DNA from: Dyella sp. GSA-30
GTDB taxonomy: Bacteria > Pseudomonadota > Gammaproteobacteria > Xanthomonadales > Rhodanobacteraceae
Direction of reading: 5' to 3'
NCBI RefSeq assembly: GCF_027924605.1
Contig: NZ_AP027042.1
Location: forward strand, 1,713,524 to 1,777,523
DNA length: 64,000 nt
Positions 44,858 to 53,334 of the stretch are shown in pieces (the stretch's first letter is position 1; the number at the start of each line of letters is the position of its first letter). A model generated the notes under the pieces. It was not told the origin of the DNA. It did not search any database and worked only from the letters and a program-made list of their open reading frames with translations. Position numbers and translations under genes: made by a program.

Positions 44858-45063
44858 AACCATTAATCCCCTTTATAACAGGTTGATTAAAAGGCGTCAT
44901 CTTTCTTTTGGCTAGTTTGTCAGACAGAGGCGGCGCGAGCCAGTTCGCGTTATGTTCCCTGAGGCACACCGGCTTAATCCAGGAAACGGTAAAGTCCGGC
45001 CCTGGCGCAGCCTGCCCAGGCGCGACCAATGGATGAACCTAAGTGCCAGAGAAGGAGTTCCGC

Positions 45064-45711
45064 ATGCCCGCCCAAGGATATCTAGCCGGATACCGCAAAA
45101 ACCGAACCTGGGCTTTTGCATTGTCCCTCGCAGTAATCAGCGTCTGCACGTCCGATGCGGTCGCCTTCAGCCCTACTTCGAAGTCTGACAAGGAGAAATC
45201 GGTGATGACCACACCCGTCAAGAGTGATCCCGCGCAGTCCACCATTACCGCCAAGGAAGCACTGCAGCGCTTGCTTGGTTTGTTGCGCGAAAGCAAGAGC
45301 ATCAAGGATTTCACGCCCGACTTCATTGGCAAGGGCATGGGCGTCAACGTAACGGTTGTCGACCAGGACACTTACGGGTACGGCGCGAAACTATCCAAGG
45401 ATTGGGGCTGGGGTATTTCGCGACAAAATTCGCATGTGACCGGTCCGCGCATCGATTTCGGTTTCAGCAGCGATCCGGGCAGCAACCCCGCGGCGACCGA
45501 GATTTGCGACATCGACTATATCAAGTTCACTTCCGAGCTCGAGGCGATCGGCTTTTCCCGCAAGGAAAACCGCGGCGAACACGGCAGGGTTGTCTCGGAG
45601 AACTTCGATCGTCCGCATTTGCATGTCCAGGTGCTGGCGCAGGCCGAACATCCGCAGACGCAAGACGGTGCCACCAACCGTTCCTGCGTGAAGACGGTCA
45701 TCATCCAATAA
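45064..45711 (+). CDS. exported protein, candidate immunity protein (X-Tfi-like)
   Basis: Protein of 215 aa with AAGGAG 6 nt before the ATG at 45064. The N-terminus is a signal peptide (WAFALSLAVISVCTSDAVA), so the mature protein acts in the periplasm. It has two widely spaced Cys residues for a disulfide and no known domain. It lies directly before an XVIPCD toxin gene with a 16-nt gap. In Xanthomonas, genes for periplasmic immunity proteins usually precede their toxins, so I infer that it protects the producer and its siblings from the downstream peptidase. Direct evidence is lacking. Confidence 0.7.
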   Translation: MPAQGYLAGYRKNRTWAFALSLAVISVCTSDAVAFSPTSKSDKEKSVMTTPVKSDPAQSTITAKEALQRLLGLLRESKSIKDFTPDFIGKGMGVNVTVVDQDTYGYGAKLSKDWGWGISRQNSHVTGPRIDFGFSSDPGSNPAATEICDIDYIKFTSELEAIGFSRKENRGEHGRVVSENFDRPHLHVQVLAQAEHPQTQDGATNRSCVKTVIIQ

Positions 45712-45727
45712 GCGAAGGAGCGCTGTC

Positions 45728-47170
45728 ATGCCTGGAATTTCACCGCAAGCGCAAGCCGTCATCGATGCCTTCGGGCACCAACCCGGCGTTACCGCCGATC
45801 AGGTACACAACCTGCAGGCCGTCATCAACGCATCGCCGGCACTGACCGATGAAGTCAATCGCTCGGTGGCAGCCGGTCATCTGCAGCATATCGTTCCGCT
45901 GACCAACCCTCATGCAGGCGGCGAATACAGCGCGGGAGATCACTCCATGCGCCTGCCGTTGAGCATTCTGTCGACGCCGGCGGGCGGCGCAAAATTCGAT
46001 GCGGGCGAGCCGACGTTCGTGCTTGGGCACGAACTGCAGCATAGTTTCAATAACGCAGCCACCGCACAGGCCTATACCGATTTTGGAAATGCGGCACAGG
46101 CCGTCGCGCAATCGCATCAGCACGATCACGATTACACCGCCGCGATCGGCAACCTGATTGCCGCCAACCGTCGTGATGAGGCCGGTGCGGAAATTTCAGG
46201 CTGGAATGCCATCGTAAGTGCAGCGCAGAAACAAAGCGGCGCTACACCGACCATGAAAGATATCTACGAGCGTAATCCTGGTCGCATGGCCGATTTCATC
46301 AACGTTGATATGACGCATGTGCCACCGGCCTACACGCTGAAGCCGAATTTGCAGGTCAAGGCCGATATGACGATGGAAACGTCGGCCCACAATCTTGCCG
46401 GCATGGGGCAGAATTTCTTCGATAAGCCACGGCCGGTCGGTGGCCTGGGTTTTCACGGAAACTCGGACTATCCCAATTACTACGGCGCTTATGCGATTGG
46501 CCTGGCGGTGCAGTACGAACGCGCCAACAACGTGCCGCAGCCGGGCGTTGCGCCACCGGAAATGAGCGTGAACATGGCGAGCCTGCATCTATCGCGCAGC
46601 CAGGTCGAACAAAACGGGATCGACCTGGGCGCCAATCACCATCAGATGCCGTTCCTGGATAAAAGTACGGCGCCGCCGACGCAGCAACATTTCGATCACA
46701 CGGCGAGCACGCATGCTTTCGTGCCGCTACCGCCGAACGTCGCGCCATCTCAGGTCAATCTGCCCGCGATCGACACCCCGGCCGCGCCGCGCCTGGACCG
46801 TGCCGGCCATCCCGATCATGCGTTGTTCGAGCAGACGCGCGATGCGGTCTATCGCCTGGATGCGCAACACAACCGCATGCCCGATCAGCGCAGCGACAAT
46901 CTGGCTGCCGCCTTGGTCGTTGCGGCGCGCAGCGAAGGCTTGCGTGAGGTCAACCATGTGATCTTGAACGACGATGCGTCGCGCGCATTCGCTGTGCAAG
47001 GCGATTTGAACTCGCCATTCAAGCAGACGGCGCAGGTCCAAACCGCGCAGGCACTCAATGCCTCGGTAGAGCAGAGCAGCCAAGCCTGGCAGCAAGCGGC
47101 GCAAGGCAAGGCGCAGGAGCAACCGGCAGCAAAAGCGCAGCAGCCGGCGCAGCCTCAGCCTCATATGTAG
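45728..47170 (+). CDS. XVIPCD effector of the bacteria-killing type IV secretion system, zinc-metallopeptidase-like
   Basis: Protein of 480 aa without a signal peptide. The N-terminal region carries a zinc-protease motif His101-Glu102-x-x-His105 (HELQH), with a candidate third ligand Glu in RRDEAGAEISGWN about 50 residues on. The C-terminus (about 355-460) fits XVIPCD: GHPDHALFEQTRDAVYRLD (His361), the LAAALVVAARSEGL helix and HVILNDDASRAFAVQG, followed by a Gln-rich tail. XVIPCDs guide antibacterial toxins to VirD4 of the Xanthomonadales T4SS. The toxin would act in the target's periplasm. AAGGAG lies 7 nt before the ATG. No T4SS genes are in the window. Confidence 0.85.
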   Translation: MPGISPQAQAVIDAFGHQPGVTADQVHNLQAVINASPALTDEVNRSVAAGHLQHIVPLTNPHAGGEYSAGDHSMRLPLSILSTPAGGAKFDAGEPTFVLGHELQHSFNNAATAQAYTDFGNAAQAVAQSHQHDHDYTAAIGNLIAANRRDEAGAEISGWNAIVSAAQKQSGATPTMKDIYERNPGRMADFINVDMTHVPPAYTLKPNLQVKADMTMETSAHNLAGMGQNFFDKPRPVGGLGFHGNSDYPNYYGAYAIGLAVQYERANNVPQPGVAPPEMSVNMASLHLSRSQVEQNGIDLGANHHQMPFLDKSTAPPTQQHFDHTASTHAFVPLPPNVAPSQVNLPAIDTPAAPRLDRAGHPDHALFEQTRDAVYRLDAQHNRMPDQRSDNLAAALVVAARSEGLREVNHVILNDDASRAFAVQGDLNSPFKQTAQVQTAQALNASVEQSSQAWQQAAQGKAQEQPAAKAQQPAQPQPHM

Positions 47171-47202
47171 GGAGCGAAAGCGGCCTGACCGGCCGGGCGA
47201 GC

Positions 47203-47574
47203 TTATGGCTCGTCCGGCATCTCGCTCAGAATCTTGGGCTTGCGACCGCGCCGGGGCTTGTTCTGCGAGGCGGCGATCAGTTGCTCCAGATAGGCGATGC
47301 CTTCTTCGGGCGGGAAAAAGGCGACGACGTCGGCGACCGTCAATTCGTAGTGCTCGCGAAATGCCAGGAATTCGGCGCGAATCTGCGCCAGCCGCTCGGC
47401 GGCTGCCGCCTTCTTGCTCAGGCGCTTGACCGGCGCTGCCGGTGGCGGCTCGGGCGCGGCCACAGGCGCAGGTGCAGGCGTCGGCGCTTTGGCCGGCTTG
47501 CGTTGCTCGATTTCGCGTTCCAGCGCGGCAAGTTCCTCCTGGAATTGGCGAAATGGATCTTTCGAAAGTGCCAT
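47203..47574 (-). CDS. small protein with coiled coil and AT-hook-like tail
   Basis: Protein of 123 aa from ATG 47574. It has an N-terminal charged helix (FRQFQEELAALEREIEQRK), a Pro/Ala linker and a second helix region (ALAQIRAEFLAFREHYELTV-like). A basic C-terminal tail PRRGRKPK resembles an AT-hook, so DNA binding like a small nucleoid protein is possible; this is inference. The name H-NS-like is not justified. The 12 residues before the ATG in the longer frame look non-coding. Confidence 0.65.
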   Translation of the reverse strand: MALSKDPFRQFQEELAALEREIEQRKPAKAPTPAPAPVAAPEPPPAAPVKRLSKKAAAAERLAQIRAEFLAFREHYELTVADVVAFFPPEEGIAYLEQLIAASQNKPRRGRKPKILSEMPDEP

Positions 47575-47696
47575 GCGTTGTGGGGGTTGGGTGTGTCCGG
47601 GGGCCCCCATTCTTGCATGGCTGCTGCCGGATAGCGTATGTCGCGGCCAAAGTTCGGAGTAGTTTTAAGCAAGTTGCCACCCCATCCGGTGGCTGG

Positions 47697-49553
47697 CTAG
47701 GCCTCGCGTTGCAGCCTGTTCCCGAAATGGCGGACAGCCTTGCGGGCCTCATGCAGACGACTGGCATGGGCGGCCAGCAGGTCGCCGCGAGTCAATATGC
47801 CGACAATGTGTCGGTCGTCGGTGTCGCTGACGACGACCAGACGACCCACATCGGCTTCGACCATATGGTCGGCGGCGTCGCGCAGCGTGTGCGTGGGGTG
47901 CACAACGATAGGAGCGCGCCGGATCAGACGCTGTATGGACGCCGTGTCGGGTATCTCCGTACCCCATAGATCGCGTCGCGTGAGCACGCCGAGCAGGCGC
48001 TGCGCTTCGTCCACCACGGGATAGCCCTGATGGCGTGCTTTCGCGTCGACTCCCGACTGCATCCACTGGCGAACCTCGGCAACCGATTGCGTAGCACTCA
48101 GCGTCACCACGGCGCGGCTGCAGGCTTCGCTGACCAGCAAGCGGTCCAGATGGTCGGCGACATACTCGCTGGGTACGCGCACGCCGCGCCGCGCGATCTT
48201 CTCGGTCATGATCGTATGGCGCATCATCAAGCCAGAAACCAGGTAGGCCGCCGCGCAGGCACCGAGCAAGGGCAGCAGGCCGTGCGGTTGCTGGGTGGTT
48301 TCGAAAGCGAAGACCACCGAGGCGAGAAAGGCGCGCGATGCCCCAGCAAACATGGCGGCCATGCAAACCAGTGCGGCCATGCGCGCGTCGACATGCAGCC
48401 AGGGCGCCCACGTTACCAGTGCGACGCCACAGACACCGCCCAGCGCGCTACCGATGGTAAAGAGCGGTGCAAGCGTGCCGCCGGAGGTGCCGCTGCCCAG
48501 CGCGATCGACCAGGACAATAGTTTGAACAGGCACAGCGAGAGCATTGCGCCGAGGCCGAGCTGACCGGCCAGCACGCTGGCGATATTGGCGTAGCCCACG
48601 CCTAGCGTCAGCGGCATGAAATAGCCGATCACGCCCACCGCCACGCCGCCCAGCGCCGGCCACCACATCCAGTGGATCGGCAGCTTTTCAAAGCCATCCT
48701 CGATGGCATAGGTCAGTTTGGTAACACCCACGCTGACCGCACCCACTAGAGCACCGAGCAGCGTATAGACGGCCAAAGCCATCGGCTCCGGCGCGGCCAG
48801 ACCCGGCAGCGGAAACATGGCATCGCCGCCTTCGAAGGCGAGCCGCACGCCCGTGGCCACCACGGTGGCCAGCGCTACCGGAATCAGCGAACGCGCACGG
48901 CGCTCGAACAGCAGCAGCTCGATCGCCAGGAGCACGGCCGACACCGGTGCGCAGAACACAGCGGCCATGCCGGCCGCCGCGCCGGCAGCCAGCAGCGTCT
49001 TGCGTTCGTCGGCGGTGACATGCAGCCATTGGCCGATCAGCGAGCCGAGCGCACCGCCGGTAGCGATGATCGGGCCTTCGGCGCCGAACGGGCCACCGGT
49101 GCCGATCGCCACCGCCGAGGACACCGGCTTGAGCCAGGTAATCCGCGGTGGGATGCGACTCTGGTTCAGCAGCACCTGCTCCATGGCTTCGGGAATGCCG
49201 TGGCCGCGAATCGCCCGCGATCCCCAGCGCGCCATGACGCCGACGACCAGGCCGCCGATCACCGGAACGACGATGACCCACAGGCCGAGATGATTCCCCG
49301 CCGGGCTGACAAATGCCGTGCTCCAGCGGCCGTAGAAGGCGAGGTTGGTAACCAGGCCGATCAGGGCGGTCAGCAGCTGCGCCACGCAGGCAACGCCCAC
49401 GGCGAGCGACATGCCCAGGGCGCTGATCCACAGCACACGCCGGTCCAGCGGACGAAATTGCCGTGGCATCTGCGCCGCGGCAAGCGTCGGGTCCAGCGAA
49501 GGCGCAAGCGGAAGCGCCGCACGACTGTGCGGTTCGAGTTGAGGTTCGGACAT
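47697..49553 (-). CDS. ClC-family chloride channel/transporter with CBS domains
   Basis: Protein of 618 aa from ATG 49553. About 12 membrane helices carry ClC signatures: GHGIPEAM, GPFGAEGP (gating Glu) and GSGTSGGTLAP. The cytoplasmic C-terminus (about 490-610) has two CBS repeats (GYPVVDEAQRLLGVLTRRDL and VGRLVVVSDTDDRHIVGIL), which often bind adenosine nucleotides. Whether it is a channel or a Cl-/H+ exchanger cannot be read with certainty. Upstream frame extension to 49694 overlaps the divergent PIN gene. Confidence 0.93.
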   Translation of the reverse strand: MSEPQLEPHSRAALPLAPSLDPTLAAAQMPRQFRPLDRRVLWISALGMSLAVGVACVAQLLTALIGLVTNLAFYGRWSTAFVSPAGNHLGLWVIVVPVIGGLVVGVMARWGSRAIRGHGIPEAMEQVLLNQSRIPPRITWLKPVSSAVAIGTGGPFGAEGPIIATGGALGSLIGQWLHVTADERKTLLAAGAAAGMAAVFCAPVSAVLLAIELLLFERRARSLIPVALATVVATGVRLAFEGGDAMFPLPGLAAPEPMALAVYTLLGALVGAVSVGVTKLTYAIEDGFEKLPIHWMWWPALGGVAVGVIGYFMPLTLGVGYANIASVLAGQLGLGAMLSLCLFKLLSWSIALGSGTSGGTLAPLFTIGSALGGVCGVALVTWAPWLHVDARMAALVCMAAMFAGASRAFLASVVFAFETTQQPHGLLPLLGACAAAYLVSGLMMRHTIMTEKIARRGVRVPSEYVADHLDRLLVSEACSRAVVTLSATQSVAEVRQWMQSGVDAKARHQGYPVVDEAQRLLGVLTRRDLWGTEIPDTASIQRLIRRAPIVVHPTHTLRDAADHMVEADVGRLVVVSDTDDRHIVGILTRGDLLAAHASRLHEARKAVRHFGNRLQREA

Positions 49554-49696
49554 GGGAGCGGTATCGGCGTTGAGGCTGCGCAAGGTTACGCGTTTGAGCG
49601 CGCAGTAGCTGGCTGGAAAATGAACAGCCGGTAGACCGTCCCGGTGAGGCCATTCCCTTTTAAACTGCCCAGCCGACGATCTTGAACCTGTCATCC

Positions 49697-50158
49697 GTGA
49701 GCAAAGCTTCGTCTGCCATTCCGCGCGTCGTGCTGGACACCAATGTCTGCCTGGATGCGTTCGTCTTTGCCGACCCCCATGCCGAAACCCTGCTGCGCAC
49801 GTTGCAGCGTGGCGCCGTGCATGCGCTTATCGACCAGGCCTGTCGTGACGAATGGTTGCGTGTGATCACCTATCCGCAATTCGCCCTCGATAACGATCGG
49901 CAGCAGCGAGCCACCGAACAACTGGATCGGTGTCTTCGCTATCTGCCGGCCGAAGGGCGCGCCAGCCGCGATATCGTGCTGCCGCTTTGCAAGGATACGG
50001 ACGATCAGAAATTCCTGGAACTGGCGCTGGCGGCGCAGGCCCAGTGGTTGATCACCAAGGATAAGGAACTGCTCAAACTCGGCCGGCGCACGCTGCGCGA
50101 TGCCGGCTTTGCCATTCTTACCCTCAAGGAATGGGACGCGCGGTTCACGCTGGTTTGA
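49697..50158 (+). CDS. PIN-domain protein (putative ribonuclease)
   Basis: Protein of 153 aa from GTG 49697. The acidic active-site residues are present: Asp14 (VVLDTNVCLDAF), Glu (CRDEWLRVI), Asp (CKDTDDQKFLELA) and Asp (WLITKDKELL). Such PIN proteins are often toxins of toxin-antitoxin pairs of the COG1569 type, but no antitoxin is adjacent, so it may be solitary. The frame is also open upstream from TTG 49682. Confidence 0.82.
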   Translation: MSKASSAIPRVVLDTNVCLDAFVFADPHAETLLRTLQRGAVHALIDQACRDEWLRVITYPQFALDNDRQQRATEQLDRCLRYLPAEGRASRDIVLPLCKDTDDQKFLELALAAQAQWLITKDKELLKLGRRTLRDAGFAILTLKEWDARFTLV

Positions 50159-50205
50159 TCGTTCCGCGACGATGCTAGGCGCTCGTCATGATGCGGAGCT
50201 GTCGT

Positions 50206-50607
50206 ATGAAATCGATCCTGCTCGCGGGAACCGTCTTGGTCCTGGCCGGCTGCGGTACGGCTACGCAACATGACACGGCTATCAGAGACGCGGTCGCCAA
50301 CCGGGTGTTCCTGTATCAATCGCCCAACGACGGCGATGCCACATTGACGGTAACCCGGGAAAACGGCCTGTTCGGCGGTGGCTGCTCCAGCCGCTTGAGC
50401 ATCGACGACAAGTTCGCCGCGGATATCGAGACCGGCGAGCAGGTGACGTTTCATCTGCCCAATGGACAGCACAGCCTGGGCCTGGAAACTTCAGGTGCCT
50501 GCCAGAACAACCCGACTCATGCCGATGCGAACATCGGCGCCGGTGAGACCCGCCAGTTTGCGATCAACAAGCGCGGCACCGCGCTGTCGTCGGCGGACAA
50601 GCGCTGA
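50206..50607 (+). CDS. small lipoprotein of unknown function
   Basis: Protein of 133 aa. Signal peptide ILLAGTVLVLAGCGT with the lipobox LAGC, so it is attached to a membrane. GGAG lies 8 nt before the ATG at 50206. The mature part contains four Cys residues beyond the lipid Cys and a beta-strand-like pattern. It converges with the next gene, the stop codons abutting at 50607/50608. No recognised family. Confidence 0.8.
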   Translation: MKSILLAGTVLVLAGCGTATQHDTAIRDAVANRVFLYQSPNDGDATLTVTRENGLFGGGCSSRLSIDDKFAADIETGEQVTFHLPNGQHSLGLETSGACQNNPTHADANIGAGETRQFAINKRGTALSSADKR

Positions 50608-51309
50608 TCAGGGCGCCTTGGCCATCTGTGTCTGAGGCGCACTGCATTTCAGGTAACGCGAACCACCGAGCCATTGGCGATCGGGGTAGTAGGAGAAGAC
50701 GTATTGCCCGCCCTTGAGCGTATCGATCAGCCGATGCGCTACCGCCGAACGTACCGCCGGACAACCCCAACTGCGGCCGATACGGCCGTGGCGGCTGGCG
50801 GTTTTCGGGTCGACATAGCCCGCGCCGTGAATCACCAGCGCGCGGTCGAGCGCACGGTCGTTGACGCCTGGCTCCAGCCCGTTCATGCGCAGCGAGTAAC
50901 CGTTGTGTCCGTCATAGGTATCGAGCGTGCGGAACAAGCCCAGGCTCGATTCGAGGCTGTCCGGCTGGTTGGAAAACTTCGTCGCCATGTTGTCGCCCGA
51001 ATTGCGCCCGTGCGCGACCAGTTCATGGAACAACAATTTTCGGCGGGTCAGGTCGAACACCCACAGGCGCGGCTCGGTCGACGGTCGCGAATAGTCGATC
51101 ACGGCCAGGCGATCCGACGCAGGCAGGCCGCTGGCGGTAGCGCAGTCGGTAGCTTTCAAGGCGAGCCCGATCACGCGCGGGTTGGCCTGGGGCGCCAGGC
51201 GGGTGAGCGCATCCAGCAGCGTGGCATCGGCTGCGTGGCTGGGGGCAATGCAAAAAAAAGCTGGCACAAGCGCCGCAATAAACGCGGCGTAGCGTGGGAG
51301 TCGGAACAT
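50608..51309 (-). CDS. exported YkuD_2-type L,D-transpeptidase-like protein
   Basis: Protein of 233 aa with a signal peptide (AAFIAALVPAFFCIAPSHA). It carries the YkuD_2 (PF13645-like) pattern with His in ALVIHGAGYVD and Cys in GRIGRSWGCPAV near the end. Related murein L,D-transpeptidases act on stem peptides. It lies opposite the following full-length L,D-transpeptidase gene (51452), 142 nt away, and may share its control region. Confidence 0.88.
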   Translation of the reverse strand: MFRLPRYAAFIAALVPAFFCIAPSHAADATLLDALTRLAPQANPRVIGLALKATDCATASGLPASDRLAVIDYSRPSTEPRLWVFDLTRRKLLFHELVAHGRNSGDNMATKFSNQPDSLESSLGLFRTLDTYDGHNGYSLRMNGLEPGVNDRALDRALVIHGAGYVDPKTASRHGRIGRSWGCPAVRSAVAHRLIDTLKGGQYVFSYYPDRQWLGGSRYLKCSAPQTQMAKAP

Positions 51310-51451
51310 GAGATGTCGGGCTGCGAAACAACATGATCATCCTATCAAGGAACTGTTAATTCTTCGTTGGATCATGTATTTAGCGGGTTGTGAGGGATGG
51401 TGTTAAGTCGAGACTGTCGAAATAAAGCGGCCTCAACCATGGAGCAGGGGG

Positions 51452-53116
51452 ATGCAGATGTCGTCGCGTGAGGTGTTCAAAACGTGGGTCAGGCGGTTGC
51501 TGGTGGCCGGTGTGCTGGTAGCAGGCATACCGTCGGCGGCTGCGCAGGCACTCGACCCGGTGGCCGACGCCGTCCATCGGCGTATCACCGAGATAAGCAC
51601 CGCCAATGCCGGCACGCCGGGATTGGGGCGTGGCTTGATCGTGCTGTATGAGCAGCGCATGGATCGTCCTGTGTGGACGCAGCCCGAAGCTCTCGACCAG
51701 CTGTTCGTCGCGCTCGATGGCTTGCGCGACGACGGCCTCGACCCGAACGATTACGGCCTGAGCCAGTTGCAATGGCAGCGCGCGTCGATCGATAGCGGCG
51801 ATGTATCGCCCGACCAGCTTGCCTTGTTCGACCTGCGCGCGACGGACGCCTATCTCACCGCATTGACGCATTTGTATCTAGGCAAGGTCGATCCGGCCTC
51901 GCTCGATCTGCATTGGAATTACGATGCGCGGCCGTTGAATATCGTCGACGGCTTGAACGCGGCAAGCGACGCGATCGCCAGGAACGACATCGTCGGCTTG
52001 TTCGACCGGGCGCGCCCGCAGCATCCGCTCTACAACCAGTTGCGACACGCCTTGGCGTCGATGCGCGAGATCGCCGAGCGCGGCGGTTGGCCGGAGATTC
52101 CCGATGGCCCGACGATCAAGCTCGGCATGAAGGATGCGCGTCTGCCCATCTTGCGCGAGCGTTTGATCGCCGGCGGCTATCTGCCCGACAGCGACGCGCA
52201 GAGCGAGCGTTACGACAGCGCGCTGCATGACGCTGTCAAGCAGTTCCAGCAGGAACAGTACCTGGAAGACGATGGCAATCTTGGCCCTGTCACCCGTATC
52301 GCGCTCAATGTGTCGGCGGACACGCGCGTAGATCAGTTGCGCATCAATCTGGAACGCGCGCGCTGGCTGTTGCACGAAGTGCAAGGCGACTTTGTATTGG
52401 TCGATATCGCCGGCTACAAGATCGCTTATTACAAGGATGGCCAGCCGATCTGGAATGCGCGTGTGCAGGTAGGCAAGCCGTATCGCAGCACACCGGTTTT
52501 CAAATCCAGGATTACCTACATCACGCTCAATCCGACCTGGACTGTCCCACCCACCATCCTCAAACAGGACATGCTGCCAAAGGTGCGGCACAGCCGTGGG
52601 TATCTGGCCGCCAATCGCATTCGCGTGCTCAACACCGAAGGCAAGCCGATCGATGCCTCAGGGGTGGACTGGAACAATCCGCGCGGCGTCGTGCTGCGAC
52701 AGGATCCGGGGCCGGGCAATTCGTTAGGGCGATTGGTGATCCGCTTTCCCAATCCCTATGCGATCTATCTGCACGACACGCCGCACCAGAATCTGTTTGC
52801 GCGTGGGCAACGGGCCAACAGCTCAGGCTGTATCCGTGTGGAACGTCCGCGCGAGTTGGCGGCGTTGCTATTGGACGATCCGGAGAAATGGAATGCGCAA
52901 GCAATCGACAAGGCGATCGATACGGTCAAAACGCAATCCGTCATCCTGAAACGCCCCGTACCGGTACTGCTGGCGTACTGGACGGTGGAGTTACACGAGA
53001 ACGACCGTCCGAGCTTTCGCCAGGACATTTACGACCGCGATGACGTGACACAAATGGCGCTCGATCAGCGCCGGGTGTCGGTGCTGTCGCCACTGATACT
53101 GGGAGAAGCGCCATGA
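51452..53116 (+). CDS. L,D-transpeptidase (LdtD/YcbB-like)
   Basis: Periplasmic L,D-transpeptidase of 554 aa, the multi-domain form that makes 3-3 crosslinks. It has a signal peptide (RRLLVAGVLVAGIPSAAAQA), an N-terminal region with a peptidoglycan-binding-like segment (LHDAVKQFQQEQYLEDDGNLGPVT), and the YkuD catalytic domain with His in HDTPHQ and nucleophile Cys460 in NSSGCIRVE. Two start codons are possible: ATG 51452 and ATG 51458. Its stop overlaps the start of the small zinc-finger-like gene (53113). Confidence 0.93.
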   Translation: MQMSSREVFKTWVRRLLVAGVLVAGIPSAAAQALDPVADAVHRRITEISTANAGTPGLGRGLIVLYEQRMDRPVWTQPEALDQLFVALDGLRDDGLDPNDYGLSQLQWQRASIDSGDVSPDQLALFDLRATDAYLTALTHLYLGKVDPASLDLHWNYDARPLNIVDGLNAASDAIARNDIVGLFDRARPQHPLYNQLRHALASMREIAERGGWPEIPDGPTIKLGMKDARLPILRERLIAGGYLPDSDAQSERYDSALHDAVKQFQQEQYLEDDGNLGPVTRIALNVSADTRVDQLRINLERARWLLHEVQGDFVLVDIAGYKIAYYKDGQPIWNARVQVGKPYRSTPVFKSRITYITLNPTWTVPPTILKQDMLPKVRHSRGYLAANRIRVLNTEGKPIDASGVDWNNPRGVVLRQDPGPGNSLGRLVIRFPNPYAIYLHDTPHQNLFARGQRANSSGCIRVERPRELAALLLDDPEKWNAQAIDKAIDTVKTQSVILKRPVPVLLAYWTVELHENDRPSFRQDIYDRDDVTQMALDQRRVSVLSPLILGEAP

Positions 53117-53313
53117 GCGGCGGTGCATTGGAATTCGTGTCGGTCAACTGCCCGTATTGTGGCGAGCCCATCGATCTGGCCGTCGACACGTCTGTTGAAG
53201 ATCAGCAATACACCGAAGATTGCCAGGTCTGTTGCCGACCAATGATGGTCGGCGTAGTAGTGGACGACGAAGGAGAAGTGGACGTTCGAGTCTGGCGGGA
53301 AGGCGGAGAGTAA
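53113..53313 (+). CDS. CPXCG-motif cysteine-rich small protein
   Basis: Protein of 66 aa with the pairs NCPYCG and DCQVCC, typical of the CPXCG family and presumably metal binding. Its start overlaps the transpeptidase stop (ATGA). The acidic remainder suggests a soluble protein. The function is unknown. Confidence 0.88.
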   Translation: MSGGALEFVSVNCPYCGEPIDLAVDTSVEDQQYTEDCQVCCRPMMVGVVVDDEGEVDVRVWREGGE

Positions 53314-53334
53314 CGCCCTCACTCACTCCTGCGT

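Noticed and set aside
45064-47170. Reading the pair as a type VI or contact-dependent inhibition toxin
   Set aside because: No PAAR, VgrG, Rhs or CdiA/CdiB features; the C-terminal XVIPCD pattern points to type IV secretion instead.
47203-47574. H-NS assignment
   Set aside because: The basic tail resembles an AT-hook, but the H-NS core motif is not present and the linker is Pro/Ala-rich.
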